A DNA stretch of 64,000 nucleotides from Methylobacterium currus (GTDB taxonomy: Bacteria > Pseudomonadota > Alphaproteobacteria > Rhizobiales > Beijerinckiaceae): contig NZ_CP028843.1 in NCBI RefSeq assembly GCF_003058325.1, positions 4,767,001-4,831,000 of the forward strand, read 5' to 3'. Shown here piece after piece: positions 52,860-62,167 of the stretch. Below the pieces are notes generated by a model that had not been told where the DNA came from, searched no databases, and saw only the letters and a program-made list of their open reading frames with translations. Both the position numbers and the translations under genes were made by a program. Positions within the stretch are counted from its first letter, which is position 1, and each line of letters starts with the position of its first letter.

Positions 52860-53141
52860 CGATGCCGCGCCTTCGCAGCGAATCGGCGGCTCGCGGGTCC
52901 GCAGCCGTCTTCGCGTGCCGCTGCTCGGCGGTCTTCTCAGGAGCCTTCCGGCGCCGGCCACCGGTGCTTCGGGTCGAGGCCGGCGGCGCGGCTCGGCGCG
53001 CGTCACGAGCTAGCCGCACCTGCCGTTCGACTTCGCCCAGGGCCAGATGAACGGCGGGAAAGGCCGCGTTACGCGCACAAGGCTTCTCCGGCGGTCGCCG
53101 GCAGGCCGATCGTGCGGCATCCGCGTCCGGCGGAACGCTGC

Positions 53142-53576
53142 TCAGGTGCGCCAGGGATGCGCCGGCAATTCGGTGTCGCCGATCACCTGGGCACCGGCGA
53201 GCGCCACCGCATCGTCGTTCTCGACCGACGAGCCGGACACGCCGATCGCGCCGGACATCTCGCCGCTGGCATCGACAATCGGGATGCCGCCCGGGAAGGT
53301 GATCAGCCCGTCATTCGAGTGCTCGATGCCGTAGAGCGGACCGCCGGGCTGCGACAGGCTGCCGATCGCGCCAGTCTTCATGCCGAAGAACACCGCGGTC
53401 TTCGCCTTCTTCTGCGCGATGTCGATCGAGCCGACCCAGGCGCCGTCCATCCGGTGGAACGCCTTCAGGTTGCCGCCCGAATCGACGACGGCGATGCACA
53501 TCTGCGTGCCGAGCGCGACCGCCTTCTCCCGAGCGGCACGGATCGCGGTCTCAGCCTGTTCGATCGTCACATGCAT
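53142..53576 (-). CDS. GlcG/HbpS family protein
   Basis: A 144-aa DUF336 protein: [67 protein letters not shown]. The family includes heme-binding HbpS and GlcG; a regulatory or heme/cofactor-binding role is possible but not shown here. The ATG at 53576 starts the conserved chain. It may be functionally linked with the hydrolase upstream of it. Confidence 0.88.
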   Translation of the reverse strand: MHVTIEQAETAIRAAREKAVALGTQMCIAVVDSGGNLKAFHRMDGAWVGSIDIAQKKAKTAVFFGMKTGAIGSLSQPGGPLYGIEHSNDGLITFPGGIPIVDASGEMSGAIGVSGSSVENDDAVALAGAQVIGDTELPAHPWRT

Positions 53577-53777
53577 GCGCGTGTCTCCCCAGGCATTCCG
53601 TCTGGACCGGGACGGATTTCGCACTCGTTCGACGCATGCTTGCGATGACAGGCCCGCCGTTGTCAGCCCGGACCTTCGTCCGCAGGACTGTGACGATGCT
53701 GTCGGACATGATCGAAAGCTTCGGCTCGCCAGGGCTTCTCGGAAGGCTCGCGCCGGCGGTGACGGTGTCACTGGTCG

Positions 53778-54011
53778 TCACCGATCCGGGCGAACTGGTC
53801 GGCCCGGCCGTTGGTGCGCCCGCGCCTCCGGCTCGCGGGACGCCGCATGGCGGGGGCGCTCGGCGATTAGCACTTCGTCGAGCGCCTTAAGAAGCGCCCG
53901 CAGCCGCGGGTCGGTCAGGCTGTCGAACACCTTGCGCACGCCGGGTGTCATGACCTCGGCGTTGCGCAACTTGCCGAAACTGTAGCCATAATGGCTGTAT
54001 AAACGTTGCAA
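53778..54011 (-). CDS. Possible hypothetical protein, 77 aa (weak)
   Basis: The frame contains a helical stretch (VRKVFDSLTDPRLRALLKAL) followed by a low-complexity Arg/Pro tail. No start with a good Shine-Dalgarno and no family are seen. It may be a remnant. Confidence 0.3.
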   Translation of the reverse strand: MQRLYSHYGYSFGKLRNAEVMTPGVRKVFDSLTDPRLRALLKALDEVLIAERPRHAASREPEARAHQRPGRPVRPDR

Positions 54012-54052
54012 TATTTGCCGAGATGCAGGGGCGCAGGCATCGTGGTGCGAGC

Positions 54053-54334
54053 ATGGAAAACGGCATGAGCACGAACCCGAGCACCGACGATCAACTTGAC
54101 CTAATCGCGCAACTCGCTACCGAAGTCGCAAACGAGGTTGCGGCGGAGTACGCCCCCGACAGGCTCCACGAGGCAGACCCGCGGTATGTGATGCTTAATG
54201 TAATTACCCAGGGGCTGGCCCGGAGCATGCTTGATCGTGTCCGCACCATCCTGATGCAGAGCGCCCGGCACGTCCCCGTCGCAGTGGATGAAATCCTTGA
54301 ACTCGCCGTCGCTCAAGGTGGCTATCGGCCCTGA
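54053..54334 (+). CDS. Hypothetical protein, 93 aa
   Basis: MENGMSTNPSTDDQLDLIAQ, then an acidic helical protein (YAPDRLHEADPRYVMLNVIT; VAVDEILELAVAQGG). No motif recognised. A start at 54065 (MSTN) is equally possible. Its 3' end overlaps the convergent coiled-coil remnant by about 13 nt. Confidence 0.5.
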   Translation: MENGMSTNPSTDDQLDLIAQLATEVANEVAAEYAPDRLHEADPRYVMLNVITQGLARSMLDRVRTILMQSARHVPVAVDEILELAVAQGGYRP

Positions 54335-54515
54335 GCCCGCAATGCGTCGCGCTCAGCCTCGAGAGCGGTAAGGCGAGCCTGAAACTCCTTGCTCGTGACG
54401 TGCAGCTCACCGGCATCGACTGCCAACTCAACACACTGCTCCTGCGCCTCGGCCAGTGCGAGACGCAGTTCGGCGTTCTCGACAGGAGGGCGAGCAGGTC
54501 GGTCTCAGCGCTCAT
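54322..54515 (-). pseudogene. Small coiled-coil protein gene with a 1-nt frameshift
   Basis: ATG at 54515 reads MSAETDLLALL. The natural coiled-coil continuation (ENAELRLALAEAQEQCVEL; TSKEFQARLTALEAERDALR) lies in the next frame and ends at TAG 54322. A single missing base near 54481 would account for it. Heptad spacing of Leu/Ala is evident. Function unknown. Confidence 0.5.
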
Positions 54516-54972
54516 GCATGGTTCGGCCCTGGCTCGGACCGGCCAAGCCGCATCGCGGAAGGGAGCGGCGGCCGCAGCAGGTCAGGACCCGGCCGCCGCT
54601 CTCGCCGGCTCGGGGGGACCCTATTCGGCTCAGCGGCAAGGTCGACCATCGCGGTTAACGAAGGGTCAAGCGTGGGTATCGAGAGACCCCTGCCAGGGTT
54701 ACCCAACAAGGCCAATGCGCGGGCTCAGGTGGCCCGCGGAGCCCCGGCGCCAGCCCGTCCGCCCCAGTTTTTACCGTCCGGAGCCGCTCCCGCCCGTCCT
54801 GAGCCGTCCTGTAGGCCGCGCACCGCTTGCTGCGCCTGGGGCCGCCGGGGCGCCGGCTCAACTCGCACAAAAGCAAAGCCTAGGCGGGAGCCTTCTGTTT
54901 GTGGGCGAGGACCGACAGGCGGATCCTGCTTCGCTCTTGGAAGCTGCCATAGAAAGGCTGCGAAGGGGGGTC
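54516..54972. other. Gene-free stretch left of the IS3 element
   Basis: I see no gene supported by a start, family or coupling in these 457 bases, although open frames exist because of the high GC content. It probably contains gene debris. Confidence 0.4.
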
Positions 54973-55011
54973 TGAACCGCTCCGGGTTTTTCGGAGGCTT
55001 GTTGGCTTGGG

Positions 55012-55917
55012 TCAGGCGGCCGAGGCCTGGTCGCCGACGTGAGCATAGTAGCGCGCTTCGGCCTCGGCGGGAGGGACGTTGCCGATTGGCGCGAGGAGGC
55101 GACGGTGGTTGTACCAGTCGACCCACTCCAGGGTGGCGTACTCGACGGCCTCGAAGGAGCGCCAGGGTCCGCGTCGGTGGATGACCTCTGCCTTGAACAG
55201 GCCGTTGATCGTCTCCGCCAAGGCATTGTCGTAGCTGTCGCCGACGCTGCCGACCGACGGCTCGATGCCTGCTCCAGCCAGGCGCTCGGTATAGCGTAGA
55301 GCCAAGTATTGCGAGCCGCGGTCCGAGTGATGCACCAGCCCGCTGCCCTGACCAGGGCGACGCTCGTGCAGCGCCTGTTCCAGAGCATCCAGGACGAAGT
55401 ACGCGTGAGCGCTGCGTGAGGCCCGCCAACCGACGATGCGCCGGGCGAACACATCGATGACGAAGGCCACATAGACGAAGCCCGACCACGTCGGCACGTA
55501 GGTGAAGTCGCTGACCCACAAGGCATTCGGCCGGGGAGCCTTGAAGTGGCGGTTGACGCGGTCGAGAGCGCAGGCAGCGGCCGGGTCGGGGATCGTGGTG
55601 CGTACGGTCCTGCCACGCACCACCCCCGCCAAGCCCAATCGGCGCATCAGCCGCGCCACCGTGCATCGCGCGGTCACGATCCCCTCCCGGGCCAGTTGCC
55701 GCCAGACCTTCCTCACGCCGTAGACGCAGAAGTTGGCCTCGAACACGCGCTGGATCTCGATCATCAACGCGGCGTCGCTGCGCGCACGAACCGGCTGCTT
55801 CTCGGGATCGGCACGTCGGGCCGCATGCAGGTAGTAGGTCGACGGGGCGATCGGCAGCACCCTGCAGATCGGCTCGACCCCGTAGACCTCCCGGTGATCG
55901 TCGATGAAGCTGATCAT
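55012..55917 (-). CDS. IS3 transposase OrfB (DDE integrase)
   Basis: A 301-aa rve-type integrase: HTH_21 region ([20 protein letters not shown]), then the DDE triad in [20 protein letters not shown] (Asp), [17 protein letters not shown] (Asp) and [19 protein letters not shown] (Glu). The ATG at 55917 overlaps the orfA stop as ATGA; a fused OrfAB by -1 frameshift is usual in the family. Confidence 0.93.
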   Translation of the reverse strand: MISFIDDHREVYGVEPICRVLPIAPSTYYLHAARRADPEKQPVRARSDAALMIEIQRVFEANFCVYGVRKVWRQLAREGIVTARCTVARLMRRLGLAGVVRGRTVRTTIPDPAAACALDRVNRHFKAPRPNALWVSDFTYVPTWSGFVYVAFVIDVFARRIVGWRASRSAHAYFVLDALEQALHERRPGQGSGLVHHSDRGSQYLALRYTERLAGAGIEPSVGSVGDSYDNALAETINGLFKAEVIHRRGPWRSFEAVEYATLEWVDWYNHRRLLAPIGNVPPAEAEARYYAHVGDQASAA

Positions 55918-56240
55918 GGCCGTGACCGGCGGTCGAGCTCCGCCATGGCGAAATACGCCGACGCTTTGCGCAGGATCTCGTTGGCCTGGCGCAGCTCGCG
56001 GTTCTCTCGCTCCAGCGCCTTGATCCGCTCGCGCTCGTCCGTCGTCTGCCCGGGTCGCACGCCCTGATCCCGCTCGGACTGGCGCACCCAGTTCCTCAGC
56101 GTCTCGCCCGAGCAGCCGATCTTGGCGGCAATCGACTGGATTGCCGACCACTGCGAGCCGTGCTCGCCCTCGTGCTCGCGCACCATCCGCACGGCACGTT
56201 CACGCACCTCAGGGGAAAACGGGGCTGTTCGTTTCGTCAT
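55914..56240 (-). CDS. IS3 transposase OrfA (HTH)
   Basis: A 108-aa protein with an HTH_Tnp_1 domain ([36 protein letters not shown]) and a C-terminal leucine-zipper coiled coil ([20 protein letters not shown]). It provides DNA binding and multimerisation for the transposase. Confidence 0.92.
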   Translation of the reverse strand: MTKRTAPFSPEVRERAVRMVREHEGEHGSQWSAIQSIAAKIGCSGETLRNWVRQSERDQGVRPGQTTDERERIKALERENRELRQANEILRKASAYFAMAELDRRSRP

Positions 56241-56498
56241 GGCTCCATCCTCTCAGAAGTTGGAGCCTCCGAAAAACCCGGAGCGGTTCAGTCGGTGCCT
56301 GATGCGTGGAGGCCAGCAGAAGCGCCATGAAGGCTGCCGGGACGGCACGCTGCCTGCATAAAGCGGAGGCTTGCGGCCCGCGCGGCAGTGTCGGCGGGGT
56401 TCTAATCTGGCAATTGGTCAAGCTGGATTGCCAAGCGGTCCAAACCGAGCTTAGCTTGCTGCAACAAACAGGATTGAGATTTTATTGGGAGGAAGAGA

Positions 56499-56987
56499 AT
56501 GAAATTTCTTGCAATCGCATTGGCTTTGTCCGTGAGCGCAAGTGCAGTTCAAGCCTTAGAAAAAGAAGATATCATTGGAACTTGGAAGCTAGTAAGTAGT
56601 AAGCGCAAAATAATTGACACAGGTGAGGAAATAAACACATACGGCGCTCACCCGACCGGTTGGATCAATTATGATCGGGGTGGGCGCGTGATGGCCCTGA
56701 TCGTCAATGATGATCGGCCGAAGCCCGAAACTATTGAGAAAATGACTGACGCCGAGCGTATAAAATTATTCAAGAGCGTGCTTGCATATAGTGGCTCATA
56801 CTCTTTCGACGGCAAAAGTATATCTCACAAAATAGATACATCATGGAACGAAATTTGGACTGGAACTACACAAATAAGAGATATAGAGCGGCAGGGCGAT
56901 CGTCTGATTTATACCACTAGACCGGCGCCATTCAGTGGGGATGGGCGAATGAGCGTAGTGACTTTGATTTGGGAAAAGGCGCGGTAA
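56499..56987 (+). CDS. Secreted lipocalin-like protein, AT-rich
   Basis: A 162-aa protein with a signal peptide (KFLAIALALSVSASAVQA) and the lipocalin-like domain (Lipocalin_5): EDIIGTWKLVSSKRK, GRVMALIVNDDRPKPE, YSGSYSFDGKSISHKIDTSW, ending VVTLIWEKAR. It has a strong GGGAGGAAGAG before the ATG. The codon use is much more AT-rich than its neighbours, suggesting recent transfer. Ligand unknown. Confidence 0.8.
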   Translation: MKFLAIALALSVSASAVQALEKEDIIGTWKLVSSKRKIIDTGEEINTYGAHPTGWINYDRGGRVMALIVNDDRPKPETIEKMTDAERIKLFKSVLAYSGSYSFDGKSISHKIDTSWNEIWTGTTQIRDIERQGDRLIYTTRPAPFSGDGRMSVVTLIWEKAR

Positions 56988-57039
56988 GCTGCTGAAATCG
57001 CTCAGTTCGTGGTGTCATCAACCAGGGAGGGGCGGCCGG

Positions 57040-57247
57040 GTGTACCAGCTTACAGAGGGCGGCGTGATCGATGTCTCGGCGATCATGCTGGCCAACCCTT
57101 ACGCTCGCGAGGTCGTGGCCGATCCGAATGTGTCCCAGGCACAGATGCGTATGGCGGTGAGAACCGCAATCCTGCTGGCGCAGCCCGTTCGCGATATCAG
57201 GCGCTCGCGCGGGCGGCCGGGTACCGCGGGAGGACCTTGCCTCGGCT
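57040..57247 (+). CDS. Small hypothetical protein related to 44894-45139, probably truncated
   Basis: GTG start (YQLTEGGVIDVSAIMLANP). Its core resembles the phage-like protein at 44894. The last residues run to the IS630 target TA (57247-57248), so the native C-terminus has been replaced or lost. Function unknown. Confidence 0.45.
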
Positions 57248-57248
57248 A

Positions 57249-58290
57249 GAGCGCTGTGCGATCGGCCTGCAACGGCCAAGTTGGTTAGGGCGTTGGCTGG
57301 GTGAAGGAGCCAGCGATGACCTCACCCTTGTCCGTCGATCTGCGTGAGCGTGTGGTGTCCGCTGTCATAGCGGGTGCGTCCTGCCGCCAAGCTGGCGAGC
57401 GGTTCGGTGTCAGCGCCGCCAGCGTCAGTCGCTGGCATGCCCGCCATTTCCGGGACGGCCACGTCCGGCCCAAGCCGATGGGCGGCGACCAGCGCTCGCA
57501 CGTCATCGAGGCTCACGCCTCGCGGATCCTGAGGCTGTGCGAGAAGCGCGGCAACATCGTGCTGTCGGAACTGCGCGACGCCTTGGCCGAGCAGGGCGTC
57601 ACCTCCAGCACCAGCAGCCTGTCGCGCTTCCTGGCCCGCCATCGCATCACCCGTAAAAAGGGGCGCTCCACGCCGCCGAGCAGGACCGTCCGGACGTAGC
57701 GGAGGCCCGCCAGGCGTGGTTCGAGGGCCAACTCGATCTCGATCCGGACCATCTGGTGTTCATCGACGAGACGGCGGCCTCAACCCGGATGGCGCGCCGC
57801 TATGGCTGGGCCCCGCGCGGCCAGCGCTGCCGCCTGCCGATGCCGTGCGGGCACTACACGACCACCACTATCACGGCGGCTCTGCGCACGAGCGGCCTGA
57901 CGGCGACGGCGATCTTCGAGGGGGCCACCAACGGCCGGCGCTTCCTGGACTACGTCACCGACACTCTGGTCCCGGCGCTCCGGCCAGGCGACACGGTGAT
58001 CCTCGACAACCTCCAGGCCCACAAGGTGGCGGGCGTGCGCGAGGCCATCGCGGCGGCCGGCGCGCGGGTGGTGTACCTGCCGCCCTACAGCCCGGAGTTC
58101 AATCCGATCGAGCAGGCCTTCGCCAAGCTCAAGACGTTGCTGCGCACCGCGGCCGCGCGCACGGTAAAAGCGCTGCAGGACGCGATCCAGCAAGCCTTCG
58201 CCGCCTTCACCCCGCAGGAGTGCCGCAACTACATCAATGCAGCCGGATACCAGAATGACTGCTACGTTTCAGACTGATCGGGCGACGCTC
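57249..58290 (+). mobile_element. IS630-family element 2, copy B1
   Basis: 1042 bp, flanked by TA (57247-57248, 58291-58292). It is the inverted counterpart of 43471-44512 and belongs to the inverted block B. Confidence 0.93.
57301..58277 (+). CDS. IS630-type transposase in two frames (-1 frameshift), copy B1
   Basis: Same as the copy A protein: OrfA frame from GTG 57301 to 57699, catalytic frame to 58277, joined at the slippery AAAAAGGGG near 57655. No inactivating change is seen. Confidence 0.88.
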
Positions 58291-58333
58291 TAGGAGGCTC
58301 AGAACGAGGAGGTCGACACTCAGTCCACCCGCG

Positions 58334-58513
58334 TCACCGTCTTGACCGCTCCCGGCCCTCTCGCTCGTTCCAGAGCTCCGTCAGGGTCCGGGCCTCCCGC
58401 TCGATCACCGTGTAGGCTGCCAATCTCCATCCGGCGTCCCGGTCGAGCACGTCCCAGATGCAGCCGGCGTCGTAGAGGAAGTTGTTGAACTCTTCAACTA
58501 TATCGAAATCCAT
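58334..58513 (-). CDS. Small hypothetical protein, 59 aa, copy B
   Basis: Identical to the protein at 41899-42078, in inverted orientation. It lies between IS630 elements 2 and 1. Its conservation in both blocks reflects duplication of the block, not independent evidence of function. Confidence 0.5.
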   Translation of the reverse strand: MDFDIVEEFNNFLYDAGCIWDVLDRDAGWRLAAYTVIEREARTLTELWNEREGRERSRR

Positions 58514-59260
58514 TTGGCGTACCCGTCGCTGATGTCTCGTATTAGCCTCGGTTATATTAATTGTCAATAGTAAATATGAGAGCAACTGGAGTATTTATCC
58601 AACCGTCCGGCGGTAGACCTCGGCGCTAGTGCATTGACGCATTCAGATGATTCACGTCAGGCGTGAGGCATGCGAGTCTGAGGCATGGCTCAGACTGTCT
58701 GCGTGATTCCCAGCGCCGCCGACCTGGCGCACCTGTCCGCCATCGTCGCCGATCGGGCGCAGCCCCTCAAGCACATCCAGCGCGCCCGCATCGTTCTGCT
58801 CTCGGCCGAACGCCTCTCCGTCCTCGACGTCGCCCGCCAGGCCGGCGTCAGCCGGCCAGCCGTCTGGCGCTGGCAACAGCGCTACGCCGAAGAAGGCGTC
58901 GAGGGACTGCTGCGCGACAAGACCCGTCCGCCTGGCAAGCCGCCCCACTCCACCGACACCGTCGCCGAGGTGCTGGCGCTGACCTGCTCCGAACCGCCCG
59001 GTGAGGTCACCCACTGGACCGGCCGCGCCCTGGCGCAGGCCGTCGGGATCTCCTTACGATCGGTCCAGCGCATCTGGGACGCACACCGCCTCCAGCCACA
59101 TCGGGTCCGCAGCTTCAAGCGCTCGAACGATCCAGCCTTCGCCGAGAAGGTCGAGGACATCGTCGGCCTCTCCATGGATCCGCCGCGTCATGCCGTCGTG
59201 CTCTCGCTCGACGAGAAGAGCCAGATCCAGGCCCTGGAACGCACCCGTCCGAGCCGACCC

Positions 59261-59314
59261 GTCACGCCAGGTCGTCCCGTCACGCCAGGTCGTCCCGTCA
59301 CGCCAGGTCGTCCC
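59261..59314. repeat. 18-bp minisatellite, 3 copies, in IS630 element 1 copy B
   Basis: Three exact units of GTCACGCCAGGTCGTCCC, the complement of the seven-unit array at 41026-41151. In frame (VTPGRP). Confidence 0.95.
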
Positions 59315-59696
59315 GAAACCCAGACCCACGACTACGTCCGTCACGGTACCACGACGCTGTTTGCCGCGCTCGACGTGCTGGAGGGCACCGTGATCGGTCG
59401 CTGCATGCAGCGTCATCGCCACGACGAGTTCCTGCGCTTCCTCAACACTATCGAGGCCGCGGTGCCGGCCGGCAAACTGATCCATGTGATCCTGGACAAC
59501 TACGCCACCCACAAGCACCCGAAAGTGCGAGCCTGGCTGGCCCTGTCAGCGGGCGTTGAATACTCCCTGATTGTGGGCATCGAAAATTCCCTGGTCGGTG
59601 CCCTGGCCCGTAGGGTCGCGACGCCCCGCGCCCTCTCGGGCTTTTCCATCCTCAGCCACCATGCCTGCCGATACCGATCGGCTGGGAGCGACGAGG

Positions 59697-60962
59697 ATGG
59701 TTCTGCTGGGAGAACTCGTCATGATCTTGGACCTGCACCGACAGGGCCTGTCCGTCTCCGCCATCGCCCGCCGGACCGGCCGCGATCCGAAGACGATCCG
59801 CAAGTACATCGAGCGCGGCCTCGAGCCGCCGGCCTACGGCCCGCGTCAGCCCGGCCGCCCGAGCAAGCTCGCGCCCTATCTCGATTATCTGCGCGAGCGG
59901 ATCACCGCCTTCCCCGACCTGAGTGCCGTGCGCCTGACCCGCGAGTTGCGCGAGCGCGGCTACACCGGTGCCTACACCGCGGTGAAGCGGTTCGCCGCCG
60001 CGATCCGGCCGCCCGAGGCCAAGCCCTACGAGGTCCGCTTCGAGACCCCGGCCGGCCAGCAGGCGCAGGTCGACTTCGCCCGCTTCCTCGTCACCTTCAC
60101 GGATGCGCCGGACACGACCTGCATCGTCTGGCTGTTCTCGCTGGTGCTCGGCCATTCCCGGCACATCGAGGCGCGCTTCGTCCTGCATCAGGACCTGCAA
60201 ACGCTGCTGCGCTGTCACATGCAGGCCTTCACCGCGATCGGCGGCGTGCCGATCGAGATCCTCTACGATCGCATGAAGACGGCGGTCACCGGCGAGGATG
60301 CGGACGGCCACATCGTCTACAACCGATCCCTGCTGGCACTCGCCCAGCACTACGGATTCCTGCCGCGCGCCTGCCGCCCGTACCGGGCCAAGACCAAGGG
60401 GAAGGTCGAGCGACCGTTCTCCTACATCCGCCAGGACTTCTTCCTCGCACGTTCCTTCCGCGACCTCGACGACCTCAACCGCCAGCTTCGGAGCTGGCTC
60501 GATACCGTCGCCAACGTCCGCTTGCACGGCACCACGCAGCGGATCGTCTCGGAAGCCTTCGCCGCCGAGCGGCCCGAGTTGCAGCCCTTGCCGGCTCTGC
60601 CCTTCGACGCTCTGCTCACGCTGGAGCGGCGCGTCAGCCACGATGGCCTCGTCTCGATCGGTGGCAACTATTACAGCGTACCGGATCGGACCCGGCGCGT
60701 CGTCGAGGTGCATCAGTTGCCCGACACGATCCGCATCCTCGATGGTGGCCGGCTCGTCGCGAGCCATCCGATCCTGGAGGGACGACGGCAGTACCGCATC
60801 GACCCCGACCATCGGCAAGGCACGGCCGCTCGGGCCATGCGCCACGGCCATCCCGACAGTCTGCCGATCGGCCGCCATGGCGATCACGTCGCCCGGCGCT
60901 CGCTGGCTGTCTACCAGGCAGTCGGCGAACGGCTCGCCGGCGGGATCGGAGGCCAGCGATGA
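59697..60962 (+). CDS. istA: IS21 transposase IstA
   Basis: A 421-aa IstA. N-terminal HTH (QGLSVSAIARRTGRDPKTIRKYIERG), then the rve core: QQAQVDFARFLVTF (Asp), GVPIEILYDRMKTAV (Asp) and KTKGKVERPFSYIR (Glu). The ATG at 59697 (MVLLGELVMILDLHRQ) is the family start and has GGGAG upstream; 59661 is a less likely alternative. Confidence 0.93.
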   Translation: MVLLGELVMILDLHRQGLSVSAIARRTGRDPKTIRKYIERGLEPPAYGPRQPGRPSKLAPYLDYLRERITAFPDLSAVRLTRELRERGYTGAYTAVKRFAAAIRPPEAKPYEVRFETPAGQQAQVDFARFLVTFTDAPDTTCIVWLFSLVLGHSRHIEARFVLHQDLQTLLRCHMQAFTAIGGVPIEILYDRMKTAVTGEDADGHIVYNRSLLALAQHYGFLPRACRPYRAKTKGKVERPFSYIRQDFFLARSFRDLDDLNRQLRSWLDTVANVRLHGTTQRIVSEAFAAERPELQPLPALPFDALLTLERRVSHDGLVSIGGNYYSVPDRTRRVVEVHQLPDTIRILDGGRLVASHPILEGRRQYRIDPDHRQGTAARAMRHGHPDSLPIGRHGDHVARRSLAVYQAVGERLAGGIGGQR

Positions 60963-61825
60963 GCCGCACCGCATCCTGTGCCATCACGACCCTCGACAGC
61001 ATCAAGCGCAGCTTGGTCGGCCTGCGCATGCCGCGCGCCCTGGAGGTGCTCGACGCGACGGTCCGGCGCATCGAGCAGGGCGAGATCGACGGCTTGGCCG
61101 CCCTCGACGTGATCCTGACCGAGGAACTGACGCTGCGCGAGAACCGCCGCGTGAAGACCGCCCTGCTGGTCGCGCGCCTGACCACGATCAAGACGCTGTC
61201 CGGGTTCGACTTTGCCTTCCAGCCCTCGCTCGACCGCGAGCGCGTCCTGGCGCTGGCGGAACTGACCTTCATCGACCGGGCCGAGGTCGTCCATCTGCTC
61301 GGACCACCCGGCACCGGCAAGAGCCATCTGGCGATCGCGCTCGCCGTCGAGGCGGTCAAGGCCGGGCGCAGCGTCGTGTTCTCGACGCTGGCCGACCTCG
61401 TGACCTCGCTGGCCAAGGCCGAGCGCGACGGCTCCCTGCGCGAGCGCATCCGCTATCTCTGCCGGGCCTCGCTGCTGGTCGTGGACGAGATCGGCTACCT
61501 CCCCGTCGTCCCCGGTGGCGGCAACCTGTTCTTCCAACTCGTCAACGCGCGCTACGAGCGCGGGGCGATGATCCTGACTTCGAACCGCGGCTTCGCCGAG
61601 TGGGGCGAGGTGTTCGGTGATCCGGTCGTGGCGACAGCCCTGCTCGACCGACTCCTCCACCATGCCGTGGTGATCCAGATCGAGGGGGCGAGCTACCGCC
61701 TGCGCCAGCACGCCGACCTCGTCCCCGAGCACGTCCGCTCCAAGGCCCTGATCGTTCCGCCGCCCGCACCCAGGCGTCGCGGTCGTCCACCCGGAAAGGC
61801 TGCCTCCGATCACACGGCCGGCTGA
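60959..61825 (+). CDS. istB: IS21 helper ATPase IstB
   Basis: A 288-aa AAA+ ATPase like DnaC. Walker A LLGPPGTGKSHLAIAL, Walker B LLVVDEIGYLPV, sensor region MILTSNRGFAEWGEVFGDPV and the arginine finger segment ALLDRLLHHAVVIQIEGASYR. It selects target DNA for IstA. ATG overlaps the istA stop (ATGA). Confidence 0.95.
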   Translation: MSRTASCAITTLDSIKRSLVGLRMPRALEVLDATVRRIEQGEIDGLAALDVILTEELTLRENRRVKTALLVARLTTIKTLSGFDFAFQPSLDRERVLALAELTFIDRAEVVHLLGPPGTGKSHLAIALAVEAVKAGRSVVFSTLADLVTSLAKAERDGSLRERIRYLCRASLLVVDEIGYLPVVPGGGNLFFQLVNARYERGAMILTSNRGFAEWGEVFGDPVVATALLDRLLHHAVVIQIEGASYRLRQHADLVPEHVRSKALIVPPPAPRRRGRPPGKAASDHTAG

Positions 61826-62167
61826 TCACCGATCCGCACCGAACCCGCCGGCCAGGGAATTTTGAAAGCCCACAATTGCGGAGACTTCGGTGCCCGTTGA
61901 CAGGCCCGGCATCCGCGCTGGATCTTCCACTTCACTCCGACCTCGGCCTCGTGGATGAACGCGGTCGAGGGCTTCTTCTCGGCCTTGACCCGGCGCAGGC
62001 TGAAACGTGGCAGCTTCAGCGGGATCGTCGACCTTCAGGCTGCGATCAACCGCTACATCACCGAGCACAACGACAGGCCAAAGCCCTTCGTCTGGACCAA
62101 GCCGGCCGCCGCCATCCTCAATGCCGTCAACGGCAACGCTGCACCATCCGAATGAGTCAGTGCACTA

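Larger units (their letters stand above)
54970..56293 (-). mobile_element. IS3-family element
   Basis: A 1318-bp element (54973-56290) with 27-bp terminal inverted repeats (TGAACCGCTCCGGGTTTTTC...) that match exactly at both ends, and a 3-bp target duplication GTC (54970-54972, 56291-56293). It carries orfA and orfB in the usual arrangement and looks complete. Confidence 0.93.
59539..61907 (+). mobile_element. IS21-family element
   Basis: A 2359-bp element (59544-61902) with related ends TGTCAGCGGGCGTTGAA and (reverse) TGTCAACGGGCACCGAA, flanked by a 5-bp duplication GGCCC (59539-59543, 61903-61907). It carries istA and istB with a 4-nt overlap. Apparently complete. Confidence 0.92.
58685..62155 (+). 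pseudogene. IS630 transposase gene split by IS21, three VTPGRP repeats
   Basis: The N-terminal part (58685-59543; MAQTVCVIPSAADLAHLSAI to KVRAWLA) and the C-terminal part (61908-62155; WMNAVEGFFSALTRRR) are separated by the IS21 element. The final Glu of the DDE triad is on the far side, so the enzyme is inactive. Confidence 0.9.
58629..62165 (+). mobile_element. IS630-family element 1, copy B, interrupted by IS21
   Basis: Bounded by TA (58627-58628, 62166-62167). Without the IS21 insertion (2359 bp plus 5-bp duplication) it would be 1173 bp, 72 bp shorter than copy A because it has three rather than seven 18-bp units. Confidence 0.92.

Noticed and set aside
54400..54975. A 191-codon plus-strand frame
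   Set aside because: Low-complexity Pro/Arg/Gly composition, ends inside the IS3 terminus and overlaps the coiled-coil remnant.
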